In this document: piece by piece, positions 17,269-29,278 of the stretch
Numbering within the stretch: position 1 is the first letter of the stretch
How the letters are laid out: the number at the start of each line of letters is the position of its first letter
Source of the DNA: Dyella sedimenti
GTDB lineage: Bacteria; Pseudomonadota; Gammaproteobacteria; Xanthomonadales; Rhodanobacteraceae
Direction of reading: 5' to 3'
Assembly (NCBI RefSeq): GCF_022760995.1
Contig: NZ_JAKWJO010000004.1
Location: 186,001 to 250,000 of the forward strand
Length of the DNA: 64,000 nt
The notes under the pieces: model-generated
The model's input: the letters and a program-made list of their open reading frames with translations, nothing else
The model's database searches: none
What the model was told of the DNA's origin: nothing
Program-made: the position numbers and the translations under genes

Positions 17269-17934
17269 ATGGCGGCCATGGACGCCGCCCTCGAACGCAT
17301 CGCTGGTTCCTACGATCACTGGCTCCAACGCCGCTACGTGCAAGGCAAGCTGGCCGCCGATCCCGCCTATGCCGCGGTGGCCGAGCTGGTGGCCGCGCGT
17401 CCGCTGCCCTTGCTGGACATCGGCTGCGGCATGGGTTTGCTGGGGCAATACCTGCATGTGCGCGGCGTGCTGCGCGGCTATCTGGGACTGGACAACGACC
17501 CACGCAAGATCGAGGCGGGCCAGCGCGCGCTGCGTCACGCGGGACTGGAGCGGGTGCTCCGCCTGCGCCTGGCCGATGGCCATGCCGAGCATCCGCTGCG
17601 CGGCCACGTGGCGCTACTGGACGTGCTGCATTACCTGCCCCGGGACTGCCAGCAGACCCTGCTTGCCAACGCCATCGCGCACCTGGCCCCCGGCGGACGG
17701 GTGATAGTCCGCACCATGCTGCGCGAGCGCAGTTGGCGCTACCAGCTCACGCGGGTATCGGAATTCTTCCTGCGCACCAGCGGCTGGATGCGGGTCGGCG
17801 CGCAACACTATCCCAGCGCCGAGGAGCTGCGCGGGCCCATGGAGGCGGCGGGCCTGCGCGTCACCCTGCGGCCGCTGCATGGGCGGATGCCGCTCGACTG
17901 CTACCTGATCGTGGGCGAAAGGGAGCTGGCATGA
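17269..17934 (+). CDS. Class I SAM-dependent methyltransferase
   Basis: 221 residues (218 if the ATG at 17278 is used). The SAM-binding motif I is [16 protein letters not shown] at about 47-62, followed by the acidic GLDND at the end of strand 2, ADGHAEH, and motif [12 protein letters not shown]. The [11 protein letters not shown] start and CYLIVGE end are common in small unclassified methyltransferases beside lipid or polyketide genes, but none is nearby here. Substrate unknown. A family B hairpin follows 30 bases after the stop. Confidence 0.8.
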   Translation: MAAMDAALERIAGSYDHWLQRRYVQGKLAADPAYAAVAELVAARPLPLLDIGCGMGLLGQYLHVRGVLRGYLGLDNDPRKIEAGQRALRHAGLERVLRLRLADGHAEHPLRGHVALLDVLHYLPRDCQQTLLANAIAHLAPGGRVIVRTMLRERSWRYQLTRVSEFFLRTSGWMRVGAQHYPSAEELRGPMEAAGLRVTLRPLHGRMPLDCYLIVGERELA

Positions 17935-17964
17935 ACGAAGGGCTGCACCCGCCCACCGCCTCTC

Positions 17965-18014
17965 AGAGCCTGTTCACGATCTCCCCGCGGGCTACGGGGA
18001 GATCGTGAGGCTCT
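17965..18014. repeat. Family B hairpin, copy 1
   Basis: AGAGCCTGTTCACGATCTCC and its partner GGAGATCGTGAGGCTCT flank a short CGCGGGCTACG centre; the stem has about 16 pairs with a small internal loop. It lies directly after the methyltransferase gene and before the rhlE promoter and may terminate transcription. Confidence 0.75.
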
Positions 18015-18039
18015 CAAGGCAGGCTTGGGCGCGTTGCGC

Positions 18040-18045
18040 TATAAT
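18040..18045 (+). promoter_or_regulatory. TATAAT box upstream of rhlE
   Basis: A consensus -10 box, rare in this GC-rich DNA, 85 bases before the rhlE start. No good -35 is visible at 16-18 bases. A leader of about 80 bases would result. Confidence 0.4.
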
Positions 18046-18130
18046 CGCCAGACGACCTCGGGTCGTCCTCCCTCTTTATTCATTACTGCAACGCGGTTCG
18101 TCGAACGCTCCGGGTTGCTCTGGAGCTACC

Positions 18131-19447
<1,317 letters not shown>

Positions 19448-19460
19448 TGGCGGATGGAGC

Positions 19461-19488
19461 GCGCTCCCTCGGCTTGCCGAGGGAGCGC
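19461..19488. terminator. Hairpin between convergent rhlE and rimJ
   Basis: GCGCTCCCTCGG, CTTG loop, CCGAGGGAGCGC: a perfect 12-pair stem 13 bases after the rhlE stop and 28 bases from the rimJ stop. There is no T run, but the position suits a shared terminator. Confidence 0.6.
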
Positions 19489-19516
19489 AAGCCTGTGTTC
19501 TCTCGATGCACGTGAA

Positions 19517-20071
19517 TCAATCCGCCCCGCGAATCTTCGCGGTGAGCACATGGTCCTCCCAGGTGCCGGCGATCTGCAGGTAACGCTTCGCATAGCCTTC
19601 GCGCTCGAAGCCGAGACGTTCGAGCAGCCTGCCGCTGCGCTCGTTGCGCGGCATGTAGTTGGCCATCACCCGATGCATGTCCAACTGCCGGAAGGCCCAC
19701 GGCAGTGCCGCGTCCAGTACTTCGTGCATCAGTCCCTGGCCCTGGCGCGAGGCGGCGACGCTGTAGCCGAGATGGCAGGCCTGGAACGCGCCGCGCACCA
19801 CGTTGGCGAAGGTGAAGCAGGCCAGGACCTGCTCGCCGGCGTGGTCCAGCGCGAGGAACGGATAGGCGCGGTCCAGCCGCATCGCCTCGCACGCCTCGGC
19901 CAGCGCCTGCACGCAGTGCTCCAGCGTGTAGTACGAGGATTCGCGCAGCGGCTCCCACGGCGCCAGGTGCTCGCGATTCTCCACGCGATAGCGCAGCAGC
20001 CGGCGGGCATCACCGGCGTCGGCCGCACGCACCACGGTGCGCGCGGTCTGTATCGGGTGGATCAGGTTCAC
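19517..20071 (-). CDS. rimJ: Ribosomal protein S5 alanine N-acetyltransferase RimJ
   Basis: 184 residues from a GTG that overlaps the stop of the preceding esterase gene (GTGA). GNAT fold with a long match to E. coli RimJ: ENREHLAPWEPLRE, FTFANVVRGAFQACHLGYSV, RQGQGLMHEV (acetyl-CoA loop), HRVMANYMPRNERSG, LERLGFEREGYAK and TWEDHVLTA. RimJ acetylates the N-terminal alanine of S5. Coupling to an S-formylglutathione hydrolase gene is an unusual arrangement. Confidence 0.88.
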   Translation of the reverse strand: MNLIHPIQTARTVVRAADAGDARRLLRYRVENREHLAPWEPLRESSYYTLEHCVQALAEACEAMRLDRAYPFLALDHAGEQVLACFTFANVVRGAFQACHLGYSVAASRQGQGLMHEVLDAALPWAFRQLDMHRVMANYMPRNERSGRLLERLGFEREGYAKRYLQIAGTWEDHVLTAKIRGAD

Positions 20072-20916
20072 AGGCAACCGAGCGCCCTGGCGTGATGGCG
20101 CAGGTGGTCGTCGATGAAGGTGCCGATGAAGTAGTAGCTGTGGTCGTAGCCCGCGTGCCGGCGCAGCACCAGCGACTGCCCGCCCTCGGCGCAGGCCTGG
20201 TCGAACAGCTCGGGCTTGAGCTGGGTGGCGAGGAAGCCATCGGCCTCGCCCTGGTCGATCAGGATGGTGCCGTCGAACGTATGCCGCCGCACCAGCTCGC
20301 AGGCGTCGTACTCCGTCCACACGGCCTTGTCCTCGCCCAGGTAGCGGGGAAACGCCTTCTGGCCCCACGGCACCTGGGTGGGCGCCACGATGGGGGCGAA
20401 CGCCGATACCGAGCGATAGCGCCCCGGATGGCGCAATGCGATGGTCAGCGCGCCGTGCCCGCCCATCGAGTGACCCGTGATGCCGCTGCGCTCGCGGTCG
20501 ATCGGGAAATGCCGCGCCAACAGCGCAGGCAGCTCGTCCACCACGTAGCTATGCATGCGGAAACGCGACGACCACGGCGCCTGCGTGGCGTCGACGTAGA
20601 AACCTGCGCCCTCGCCGAACTCCCAGTCGCCGGTGGCGCCCTCGAAGCCGGTGTCGCGCGGGCTGGTGTCGGGCATCACCAGCACCAGCCCCAGCTGCGC
20701 CGCCAGGCGCTGCGCGCCCGCCTTGATGGTGGCGGTTTCCTCGGTGCAGGTGAGGCCGGCCAGGTAGTACAGCACCGGGCGCGGCCCCTGCGCCGCCTGC
20801 GGCGGCTGGTAGAGCGCGAAACGCATCGGACCGCCGCAGCTGTCCGAGTGATGACGGTAGAAGCCCTGCACACCGTCGTGACAACGCTGCTCGGAAATCG
20901 TCTCGATCTCTGCCAT
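20068..20916 (-). CDS. frmB: S-formylglutathione hydrolase
   Basis: 282 residues from the ATG giving MAEIETISEQ, with GGGAGA upstream; the longer frame is not supported. Esterase D family alpha/beta hydrolase: YYLAGLTCTEETATIKAG, MPDTSPRDTGFEG, nucleophile Ser150 in GITGHSMGGHGA, and the C-terminal GYDHSYYFIGTFIDDH that supplies the catalytic His. It hydrolyses S-formylglutathione to formate and glutathione, the last step of glutathione-dependent formaldehyde removal. The partner alcohol dehydrogenase frmA is not in the window. Confidence 0.93.
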   Translation of the reverse strand: MAEIETISEQRCHDGVQGFYRHHSDSCGGPMRFALYQPPQAAQGPRPVLYYLAGLTCTEETATIKAGAQRLAAQLGLVLVMPDTSPRDTGFEGATGDWEFGEGAGFYVDATQAPWSSRFRMHSYVVDELPALLARHFPIDRERSGITGHSMGGHGALTIALRHPGRYRSVSAFAPIVAPTQVPWGQKAFPRYLGEDKAVWTEYDACELVRRHTFDGTILIDQGEADGFLATQLKPELFDQACAEGGQSLVLRRHAGYDHSYYFIGTFIDDHLRHHARALGCL

Positions 20917-20966
20917 GGCTGCTCTCCCTGTGGTGAGGCGAGCGGCCATGATAGTGCGGATAGCAG

Positions 20967-21008
20967 AGAGCCTGTTCACGATCTCCGCGGAGATCGTAAA
21001 AAAGCTCT
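20967..21008. repeat. Family B hairpin, copy 2
   Basis: AGAGCCTGTTCACGATCTCC pairs with GGAGATCGT and, after an AAAAA bulge, GCTCT. It separates frmB from the SDR gene and its last base is the last base of the SDR stop codon. Confidence 0.7.
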
Positions 21009-21757
21009 CAGCGCTCCTGGTCGGTGGGCCGCATCAGCACTTCGTTGATGTTCACGTGTGCGGGACGCGATACGCAGAAGGCGATGACCTCGGCCACGTC
21101 GCGCCCCTGCAGCTGGCGCATGCTGTCGGCCCATGCGTTGAGGTTGGCCTTCACCTCGGCATGGCCGATGTGGTCGCGCAGCTCGGTCTCCACCACGCCG
21201 GGCTCGATCACGCTGACGCGGATATTGTGCGGGTAGACCTCGCGACGCAGCGCCTCGGAAAACGCCACCACGCCGAACTTGGTCGCCGAATACGCGGCCG
21301 CGTTCGGATTGGCGACGCGGCCCGCCGTCGACGAGATGTTCACGATATGGCCGTCGCGGCGCGCGCGCATGCCCGGCAGCGCGGCCTGGGTAGAGGCGAT
21401 CAGGCTGAGCACGTTCAGTTCCAGCATATGCCGCCAGCGTCCCAGGTCGGCCTGCTCCACCGGCTCCAGGTACATCACCCCGGCGTTGTTCACCAGGATG
21501 TCCAGCCGGCCGTAGTGCGCCTCGGTTTCCTCCACGATGCGCCGGGCCTCGGCCTCGGAGGCCAGGTCCGCCACCAGCACGGTGGGTTCGGCGCCCAGCG
21601 CCCGCAGCTTGCCGGCGAGCGCTTCCAGGCGATCGCGGCGACGCGCGGCGATCGCCACCTTGGCGCCCGCCTCGGCCAGCGCCAGCGCGGTGGCCTCGCC
21701 GATACCCGAAGATGCGCCGGTCACCAGCGCGATACGACCATCAAGACGTCCAGACAT
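21008..21757 (-). CDS. Classical SDR oxidoreductase (YdfG-like)
   Basis: 249 residues starting MSGRLDGRIALVTGASSGIG, with GAGGAA before the ATG. Complete SDR active site: GASSGIG, NNAGV, the catalytic Ser in NISSTAG and Tyr-x3-Lys in AAYSATK. The EPGVVETELRDH segment and the short C-terminus resemble NADP-dependent 3-hydroxy acid/serine dehydrogenases of the YdfG group. Substrate unknown. The gene is divergent from deaD. The long antisense-like frame extending through deaD is not part of it. Confidence 0.85.
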   Translation of the reverse strand: MSGRLDGRIALVTGASSGIGEATALALAEAGAKVAIAARRRDRLEALAGKLRALGAEPTVLVADLASEAEARRIVEETEAHYGRLDILVNNAGVMYLEPVEQADLGRWRHMLELNVLSLIASTQAALPGMRARRDGHIVNISSTAGRVANPNAAAYSATKFGVVAFSEALRREVYPHNIRVSVIEPGVVETELRDHIGHAEVKANLNAWADSMRQLQGRDVAEVIAFCVSRPAHVNINEVLMRPTDQER

Positions 21758-21877
21758 GAATATTCCTCTGCAAATCGACTCAAGGGTGTCACAAAAGGGC
21801 GGGCCGGCACGGGCCGGCCTGCTACAATAAGCCATTCTCCCGCATGCCGCCGTGCATGCCATGTCGAGGTTCCCCCC

Positions 21878-23716
<1,839 letters not shown>

Positions 23717-23849
23717 CTGGCGATGAGGCGGCCGCGAGCAACCGCCATGCCCCTTCATCGTTCCCCTCCCACAACGCACCGTTCACCCCACCCCTCCTGC
23801 AAATACGCCCCCAGCCCCTACCCTAGGGCATTGCCCGAGGTGTCCCGCC

Positions 23850-24644
23850 ATGCCCCCTCTTCCCAGCCTATTCATCTCCCACGGCTCCCCCATGACCGCC
23901 ATCCAGCCACGCCGTGTCGGCGAGCGGTTGGCGGAATTGGCGCAAGCGCTGCCTAGGCCGCGTGCCATCGTGGTGGCCACGGCGCACTGGCTGACGCGGC
24001 AGCCGCAGGTGGGCGGGGCGGCACGGCCGGAGACCATCCATGATTTCTATGGTTTTCCGCAGGCGCTGTTCGATATCGAATACCCGGCGAAGGGCGAGCC
24101 TGCGCTTGCCGCCCGCGTCACCGAACTGCTCGACAAGGCCGGCCTGCCGACCACGCTCGACCCCACCCATGGGCTGGACCACGGCGCCTGGGTGCCGCTG
24201 CGCCTGCTCTATCCGCGGGCCGACATCCCGGTGGTGCCGATGTCGATCCAGCCGCAGCTCGGCCCCGCGCACCAGTACGCGGTCGGGCAGGCGCTGGCGC
24301 CGCTGCGCGAGGAAGGCGTGCTGGTGATCGGCTCAGGCAGCATCACCCACAACCTGCACGACTTCCGCGAGGGCTACGGCGAGGAGCACGAGGCCCCCTA
24401 TGTGCGCCCGTTCATCGAGTGGATCGAGCGCAAGCTGGCCGAGGGCGACGTGCCCGCCCTGCTCGACTACCGGCGCCAGGCGCCCTTCGCCGAGCGGGCG
24501 CACCCCACCGACGAGCACCTGCTGCCGCTGTTCGTGGCGATGGGCGCGGGCGGCGAGGGTACACAGGCCACCCGTATCGATGCCGGCATCGAGCACGGCC
24601 TGCTGGCCATGGATATCTATCGCTTCGACGATCCCGCCGCCTGA
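23850..24644 (+). CDS. ygiD: DODA-type extradiol dioxygenase family protein (YgiD-like)
   Basis: 264 residues, LigB/class III extradiol ring-cleavage family. Metal ligands are recognisable: His11 (SLFISHGSPM), His46 (VATAHWLT), and downstream GSGSITHNLHDF and ERAHPTDEHLLPL. E. coli YgiD cleaves L-DOPA at the 4,5 bond. Plants use related enzymes for betalains; the bacterial natural substrate is unclear. It stands alone; the stop codon is followed directly by a family B hairpin. Confidence 0.88.
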   Translation: MPPLPSLFISHGSPMTAIQPRRVGERLAELAQALPRPRAIVVATAHWLTRQPQVGGAARPETIHDFYGFPQALFDIEYPAKGEPALAARVTELLDKAGLPTTLDPTHGLDHGAWVPLRLLYPRADIPVVPMSIQPQLGPAHQYAVGQALAPLREEGVLVIGSGSITHNLHDFREGYGEEHEAPYVRPFIEWIERKLAEGDVPALLDYRRQAPFAERAHPTDEHLLPLFVAMGAGGEGTQATRIDAGIEHGLLAMDIYRFDDPAA

Positions 24645-24696
24645 GAGCCTGTTCACGATCCCAACGCGGGCCACGCGGAGATCGTGAGCAGGCTCC
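24644..24696. repeat. Family B hairpin, copy 3
   Basis: AGAGCCTGTTCACGATC pairs with GATCGTGAGCAGGCTC around an unpaired CCAACGCGGGCCACGCGGA centre. It lies between the convergent ygiD and YkgJ-family genes and probably ends both transcripts. Confidence 0.75.
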
Positions 24697-24702
24697 GAGG
24701 TA

Positions 24703-25062
24703 CTAGCCGGCGATCGGCACAAGCCAGTCGTCCGGCGCCAGCGGAGCCAGGCCATGGGCCAGGCGCGCCTTGTCGCATTGGACGCTCGGACGTCCATATT
24801 CCCAGGCCGGCTCCACTTCGCGGCACACCGAGGGCCGGTGCTCGTAGATGCCGCAGTGGGCCGCCTCGCCCACCACGCCGCGCAAGGCGATGCAGCGGGG
24901 CTTGGAGGCCTGCGTGCCGCGCATGACGAGACGATGCGGGTCGAGCGTCTCGGCCAGTTCCGGCGGCACCACGCCGCCCAGGGCGGCATCCGCCTCGGAC
25001 CAGTGGAAGGCGACGCGGAAGAAAGCGCAGCAAGCGCCACAACGCAGGCAAGGATGCGGCAT
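24703..25062 (-). CDS. YkgJ-family cysteine cluster protein
   Basis: 119 residues from the ATG giving MPHPCLRCGACCAFFRVAF. The cysteine cluster C-x2-C-x2-CC at the start, a Cys in SKPRCIAL, another in AAHCGIYEHRPSVCRE and one near SVQCDKAR match the YkgJ (PF03692) family, thought to bind zinc or an Fe-S cluster. The longer frame upstream lacks conservation. Function unknown. Convergent with ygiD. Confidence 0.8.
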   Translation of the reverse strand: MPHPCLRCGACCAFFRVAFHWSEADAALGGVVPPELAETLDPHRLVMRGTQASKPRCIALRGVVGEAAHCGIYEHRPSVCREVEPAWEYGRPSVQCDKARLAHGLAPLAPDDWLVPIAG

Positions 25063-25165
25063 GCGGATCGGACAAGGCGCACCCCAAGGCGCGCGGCGGC
25101 GGCATTCTAGACTGCCGTGCATGCTTCGTGCAGGGGCCCGCCGTGCCGGCTTCCGCCAGGAACGT

Positions 25166-26029
25166 TCAGGGTTCCCCGGCAAACGTATTGCAGCTGCCGA
25201 TGTCGCCACTGTCGAAGCCGGCGCGGAACCACTTCACGCGCTGCGCCGAGGTGCCGTGGGTGAAGGAATCGGGCACCACCCGGCCCTGGGCTTGCCGCTG
25301 CAGGGTATCGTCGCCGATCCGGCTGGCGGCGTTGAGCGCCGACTCGACGTCGCCCTGCTGCAGCCATTGCAGGCGCTGCTGAGTCCGGTTGGCCCAGACG
25401 CCGGCGAAGCAGTCGGCCTGCAGTTCCTGGCGCACGGACAGGCCATCGGCGCCTTCCATGCGCGCGCCGCGGCGGCGCGCCTGCTCCACCTGGTCGAAGA
25501 TGCCCAGCAGGTTCTGCACGTGATGGCCCACCTCGTGCGCGATCACGTAGGCGCGGGCGAAATCGCCGGCGGCGTGGAAGCGGTTTTCCAGCTCCTGGAA
25601 GAACGCCACGTCCAGGTAGACCTTCTGGTCGCCGGGGCAATAGAACGGCCCGACCGCCGTCGAGGCGGAACCACAGGCGGTATTCACGCCGCCACTGAAC
25701 AGGTCCAGCTTGGGATCGACGTACTGCTGCCCGTGCGCGGTGAAGATGTCGCCCCAGGTCTTCTCGGTGGAACCGAGCACCGCGCTCACGAAATCCTTGG
25801 TCTGCGGATCGACCTGCGTCTGTGGACCGCTGGGCACGGCGACTTGGCCGCCGCTGCCGCTGTCCGCCTGGCCCAGCAGGGCGGTGGGATCCTTGAAGAA
25901 CACCAGGCCCAGGATGGCCAGGATCACGATGCCGCCCAGCCCCAGGCCCCGCCCACCACCGAAACGGGGACCGCCGCCCCCGCTGTCGACCTCGACGTTC
26001 TGACTGCGCTCGCCTTTCTGCCAATCCAT
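25166..26029 (-). CDS. ypfJ: Neutral zinc metallopeptidase YpfJ
   Basis: 287 residues starting MDWQKGERSQNVEVDSGGGG. A Gly-rich cytoplasmic start is followed by one membrane helix (about 30-46) and a periplasmic domain. The zinc motif HEVGHH is at 165-170 (AYVIAHEVGHHVQNLLG), and RQELQADCFAGVWAN supplies the downstream Glu. This is the PF04228 family. Substrates are unknown. A short Ser/Gly/Gln linker joins helix and peptidase. The start is chosen because the family begins MDWQ. Confidence 0.9.
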   Translation of the reverse strand: MDWQKGERSQNVEVDSGGGGPRFGGGRGLGLGGIVILAILGLVFFKDPTALLGQADSGSGGQVAVPSGPQTQVDPQTKDFVSAVLGSTEKTWGDIFTAHGQQYVDPKLDLFSGGVNTACGSASTAVGPFYCPGDQKVYLDVAFFQELENRFHAAGDFARAYVIAHEVGHHVQNLLGIFDQVEQARRRGARMEGADGLSVRQELQADCFAGVWANRTQQRLQWLQQGDVESALNAASRIGDDTLQRQAQGRVVPDSFTHGTSAQRVKWFRAGFDSGDIGSCNTFAGEP

Positions 26030-26127
26030 AAGACGGCCCTCGCTCGCACGGTATCGACGGTCACGTGACGATACCCCCTGGCGTCTCCTACCGCTACATT
26101 GCGCCATTCCCGTCGCGAGAACCCGTC

Positions 26128-26523
26128 ATGACCCAGCACCTGCCCGCCCTCGTCGTCCTGCTCACCGTCCTGCTGCAGTTCGGCACGATCTGGGTCGTTG
26201 GCCATGCGCGGGGGAAATACGGTATCAAGGCGCCGGCCGTCAGCGGCCACCCGGCGTTCGAGCGCGCCTTCCGCGTGCAGATGAATACACTGGAGGCCAC
26301 CGTGCTGTTCCTGCCCACGCTATGGCTGGCGGTGCAATACGGCTATCCGCTGTGGAGCGGCGTGGCCGGCCTGGTCTGGGTGCTGGGGCGCGCGTGGTAC
26401 GCCTGGGCCTACCTGAAGGACCCGGCCAGGCGCGGGCCGGGTTACCTGGTGTCCTCCGCCGGATGGGCGGCGGCCTTGCTGCTCGGCGTGGTCGGGTTGG
26501 TGCGGGCCTTGTTGGTGGCTTGA
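26128..26523 (+). CDS. MAPEG-family membrane protein
   Basis: 131 residues with four hydrophobic helices. The MAPEG signature is visible: FERAFRVQMNTLEATVLFLPTLWLA, with Arg-x2-x-Asn-x2-Glu in helix 2. Human homologues conjugate or use glutathione in eicosanoid chemistry; bacterial members are poorly studied. The ATG at 26128 fits the first helix; the longer frame is rejected. It is divergent from ypfJ and ends at a perfect palindrome. Confidence 0.82.
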   Translation: MTQHLPALVVLLTVLLQFGTIWVVGHARGKYGIKAPAVSGHPAFERAFRVQMNTLEATVLFLPTLWLAVQYGYPLWSGVAGLVWVLGRAWYAWAYLKDPARRGPGYLVSSAGWAAALLLGVVGLVRALLVA

Positions 26524-26528
26524 GGCAA

Positions 26529-26605
26529 AGGCCAGTCGCGCACAGGGTGCGCTCCCACAAAAGTGCCGCTGCCTTGTGGGAGCGCACCCTGTGCGCGACT
26601 GGCCT
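26529..26605. repeat. Family A repeat, perfect 32-base inverted pair
   Basis: Left arm 26529-26560 and right arm 26574-26605 are exact reverse complements over 32 bases, separated by 13 bases. The core is TCGCGCACAGGGTGCGCTCC. It fills the whole gap between the convergent MAPEG and TerC-CBS genes. Confidence 0.9.
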
Positions 26606-26607
26606 CC

Positions 26608-28164
26608 TCAACCCACCGGCGTCACCTTCAGGCGTTCGATGCGCGCTCCGTCCATCGCCACCACCTCGAAGCGAAGATCCTCGCTGGTGAAGCTGTCGCC
26701 CACATTGGGCAAGCGCCCCAACTGTTGCAGCACGTAGCCGGCCAGCGTGGAGAAACTGTCGTCGCCGCTCAGCCTGAGACCCAGCAGCTGTTCCACCCGG
26801 CGCAGGTCCAGGCTGGCATCGAGCAGCCAGCTGCCGTCGGTCTCCTGCACGGCGGCGGGATCGCCGCTGTCCTCGTCGGGAAATTCGCCGGCGATCACTT
26901 CCAGCACGTCGGTGGGCGTGACCAGGCCGAGCACGCTGCCGTACTCATCCACCACCAGCGCCACCTGCAGCGGCGAGCGACGGAATGCCTCGATCAGGCG
27001 CAGCACGCTGAGCGATTCGAGCACGGTGAGCGGCTTGCGCACCACCTGCTCCACCTCGATGCGCCCGTGCTCCAGCAGGCTGGCCAGCAGGTCGCGCGAG
27101 GAGGCCACGCCTACCAGTTGGTCGAGGTCGTCGCCGGCCACCGGCAGCCACGCATGGCTGGAGGCCGCGATCTCCCCCCGCAGCGCTTCGGCGTTTTCAC
27201 GCGGATCGATCCAGCGGATCTCCGGGCGCGGCGTCATGATGGATCGCACCGGGCGGTGCGCCAGGTCGAGCACACCCTGCACCATCGCCAGTTCGTCCTT
27301 GCCGAACACCGCCACGCTGCCCTCGGACACGGCGGCGGCCGTGCTCGACGCGGCATCCTCGTCCTCGCCACCGGCGCCGCCAAGCAGGTTGAGCACCGCC
27401 ATCGCGGTGCGGTCGCGCAGCGTGCGCGCGCTGCCCAGCCGGCTGCGCTGGCGATTGCGCCGCATGGTCTGGTTGAACGCCTCGATCATGATCGAGAAGC
27501 CGATGGCCGCGTACAGGTAGCCCTTCGGGATATGGAAGCCGAAGCCTTCGGCCACCAGGCTGAAACCGATCATCAGCAGGAACGACAGGCACAGGATCAC
27601 CACCGTCGGCCGCGCGTTGACGAAGCTCGTCAATGGCTTGCTGGCGCTTATCATCAGGATCATCGCCAGCACCACCGCGATCATCATCACCGACAGGTGA
27701 TCGACCATGCCGACCGCGGTAATCACCGAATCGAGCGAGAACACCGCGTCCAGCGCCACGATCTGCGCCACCACCAGCCAGAAGCGCGCCGGCGTGCGCT
27801 TGGCGGCATCGTGGTGGTCGCCCGCCTCCAGTCGCTCGTGCAATTCCACCGTGGCCTTGAACAGCAGGAAGGCGCCGCCCAGCAGCAGGATGATGTCGCG
27901 CCAGGAAAGCGAGACCATGCCCCATTCGACGATGGGCGTGGTGAGCTTGACCATCCACGACATCGCCGCCAGCAGGGCCAGGCGCATGACCAAGGCCAGC
28001 GACAGGCCGAGCACGCGGGCCCGGTCGCGCTCCCGCACCGGCAGCTTGTCGGCGAGGATGGCGATGAACACCAGGTTGTCGATGCCGAGCACGATCTCCA
28101 GCACCACCAGGGTGAGGAGTCCCGCCCAGGCCGTCGGGTCGGCCAGCCAGTCGAATGCGAACAT
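26608..28164 (-). CDS. TerC-family membrane protein with CBS and CorC domains (YoaE/YegH type)
   Basis: 518 residues. The N-terminal TerC domain (about 1-240) has seven hydrophobic helices with [18 protein letters not shown] and [19 protein letters not shown], whose acidic residues sit in membrane helices. Then a CBS pair (about 300-420, [11 protein letters not shown] and [18 protein letters not shown]) and a CorC/HlyC-type domain (about 435-515). Related TerC proteins export manganese or load metals into exoenzymes. The nearest ribosome site (GGAGG) is 28 bases upstream of this ATG, beyond GTGGCGCGCCAC, so initiation is unusual or misplaced. Confidence 0.85.
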   Translation of the reverse strand: MFAFDWLADPTAWAGLLTLVVLEIVLGIDNLVFIAILADKLPVRERDRARVLGLSLALVMRLALLAAMSWMVKLTTPIVEWGMVSLSWRDIILLLGGAFLLFKATVELHERLEAGDHHDAAKRTPARFWLVVAQIVALDAVFSLDSVITAVGMVDHLSVMMIAVVLAMILMISASKPLTSFVNARPTVVILCLSFLLMIGFSLVAEGFGFHIPKGYLYAAIGFSIMIEAFNQTMRRNRQRSRLGSARTLRDRTAMAVLNLLGGAGGEDEDAASSTAAAVSEGSVAVFGKDELAMVQGVLDLAHRPVRSIMTPRPEIRWIDPRENAEALRGEIAASSHAWLPVAGDDLDQLVGVASSRDLLASLLEHGRIEVEQVVRKPLTVLESLSVLRLIEAFRRSPLQVALVVDEYGSVLGLVTPTDVLEVIAGEFPDEDSGDPAAVQETDGSWLLDASLDLRRVEQLLGLRLSGDDSFSTLAGYVLQQLGRLPNVGDSFTSEDLRFEVVAMDGARIERLKVTPVG

Positions 28165-28375
28165 GGGTCGGCGCGTGGCGCGCCACTTTCCTCCTTGGAA
28201 CGTCCATCCACTATACAGGGCGGGCGGGCAGCGACGGTGACAGCCGCGCGACGGCCCCTGCCAAAGGGCAGGATTGCGCCGCCGCGCGGGCAAGGGCTAG
28301 CGTGTCGGCGTCCGGCGACGAGCGCGTTGCGTCCTGGCGGTGATCCATAGGCGCGCGCCCAGGCAGGAACCACCG

Positions 28376-29179
28376 ATGGATGCGAGCCGCATGCCCCCTT
28401 CCCCCGCATCGCCATCCTTGCCTGCGCCGGGCGTGTGGCACGCCTTCGGGCTGATCGCCCTCTACTTCGCGCTGCAATTGGCGATCGGCGGCCTGGTCAG
28501 CCTGGTGGCGGGTCTGCTCGCCGTGCTGCGCCATGGCGGCGCCATCACCGATGTTGTCCATGTGGGACGTGCCTGGCTGGTGGACCCGGCATCCAGCGCG
28601 ATCGCGGTGATGGTCACCCTCCTGCTCGCCGCCGCCTGCACCGTACGGCTGGTGCGGCACCGCTGGCCCGTCCTATGGTCGGTGGGCCGCCTGCCGGGGC
28701 TGGGTTTCACGCCGCCGCCGCAGGCGCTGATGTACGTGGTCGCGGCGGCGCTGGGCGTCCTGATGCCGCTGGTCGGCGGCATGCTCACGCAGTGGCTGGC
28801 GCAGGGCCACGAGGTCAGCCAGGACATCAAGCAACTGGGCGCCCATATCCCGCTGCCGCTGCGCGTGCCGCTGGCCCTGCTGGTGGTGACGCTCGGCCCG
28901 CTGGTGGAGGAGTTGCTGTTCCGCGGCGTGCTGCTGTCGGCCATCGCCCGCCACGCAGGCAACGCCTGGGCGGTGGTGCTGACCGCCGCACTGTTCGCCT
29001 GCGTGCACCTGCCGGACCTGTCCTTCCTCTGGTACGCCCTGCCCAACCTGGCCCTGCTCGGCCTGGTGCTGGGCTGGCTGCGCGTGCAGTCCGGCTCGAT
29101 CTGGCCGGCGGTGCTGGCGCACGGCATGAACAACCTGCTGGCGGTGGTGTCCTGGTTCGTGATGGCGCCGGGGAAGTAG
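28376..29179 (+). CDS. CPBP-family intramembrane metalloprotease
   Basis: 267 residues from the ATG giving MDASRMPPSP. About seven hydrophobic segments. The CPBP (Abi/Rce1) motifs are present in order: EELLFRG, ALFACVHLPDLS with its His, and LAHGMNN. Relatives cut CAAX-type or bacteriocin substrates; most bacterial ones have unknown substrates. An upstream frame (ATG 28340) is possible, but AGGAACC favours 28376. Divergent from the TerC-CBS gene; ends before a family A repeat. Confidence 0.85.
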   Translation: MDASRMPPSPASPSLPAPGVWHAFGLIALYFALQLAIGGLVSLVAGLLAVLRHGGAITDVVHVGRAWLVDPASSAIAVMVTLLLAAACTVRLVRHRWPVLWSVGRLPGLGFTPPPQALMYVVAAALGVLMPLVGGMLTQWLAQGHEVSQDIKQLGAHIPLPLRVPLALLVVTLGPLVEELLFRGVLLSAIARHAGNAWAVVLTAALFACVHLPDLSFLWYALPNLALLGLVLGWLRVQSGSIWPAVLAHGMNNLLAVVSWFVMAPGK

Positions 29180-29193
29180 CCACCCACGCCTTC

Positions 29194-29274
29194 TGTGGGA
29201 GCGCACTCTGTGCGCGACAAGCCATCGAAGCAATGCGGCGGCGACGCGATCGCGCACAGGGTGCGCTCCCACAG
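29194..29274. repeat. Family A inverted pair
   Basis: GTGGGAGCGCACTCTGTGCG and, inverted, TCGCGCACAGGGTGCGCTCC, about 30 bases apart. It lies between the CPBP gene and maf, convergent ends. Confidence 0.8.
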
Positions 29275-29278
29275 GTGA

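Noticed and set aside
17932..18008. A 25-codon frame starting in the methyltransferase stop (ATGA)
   Set aside because: It runs at once into the family B hairpin and encodes repeat sequence. It could be a gene remnant, but nothing supports this.
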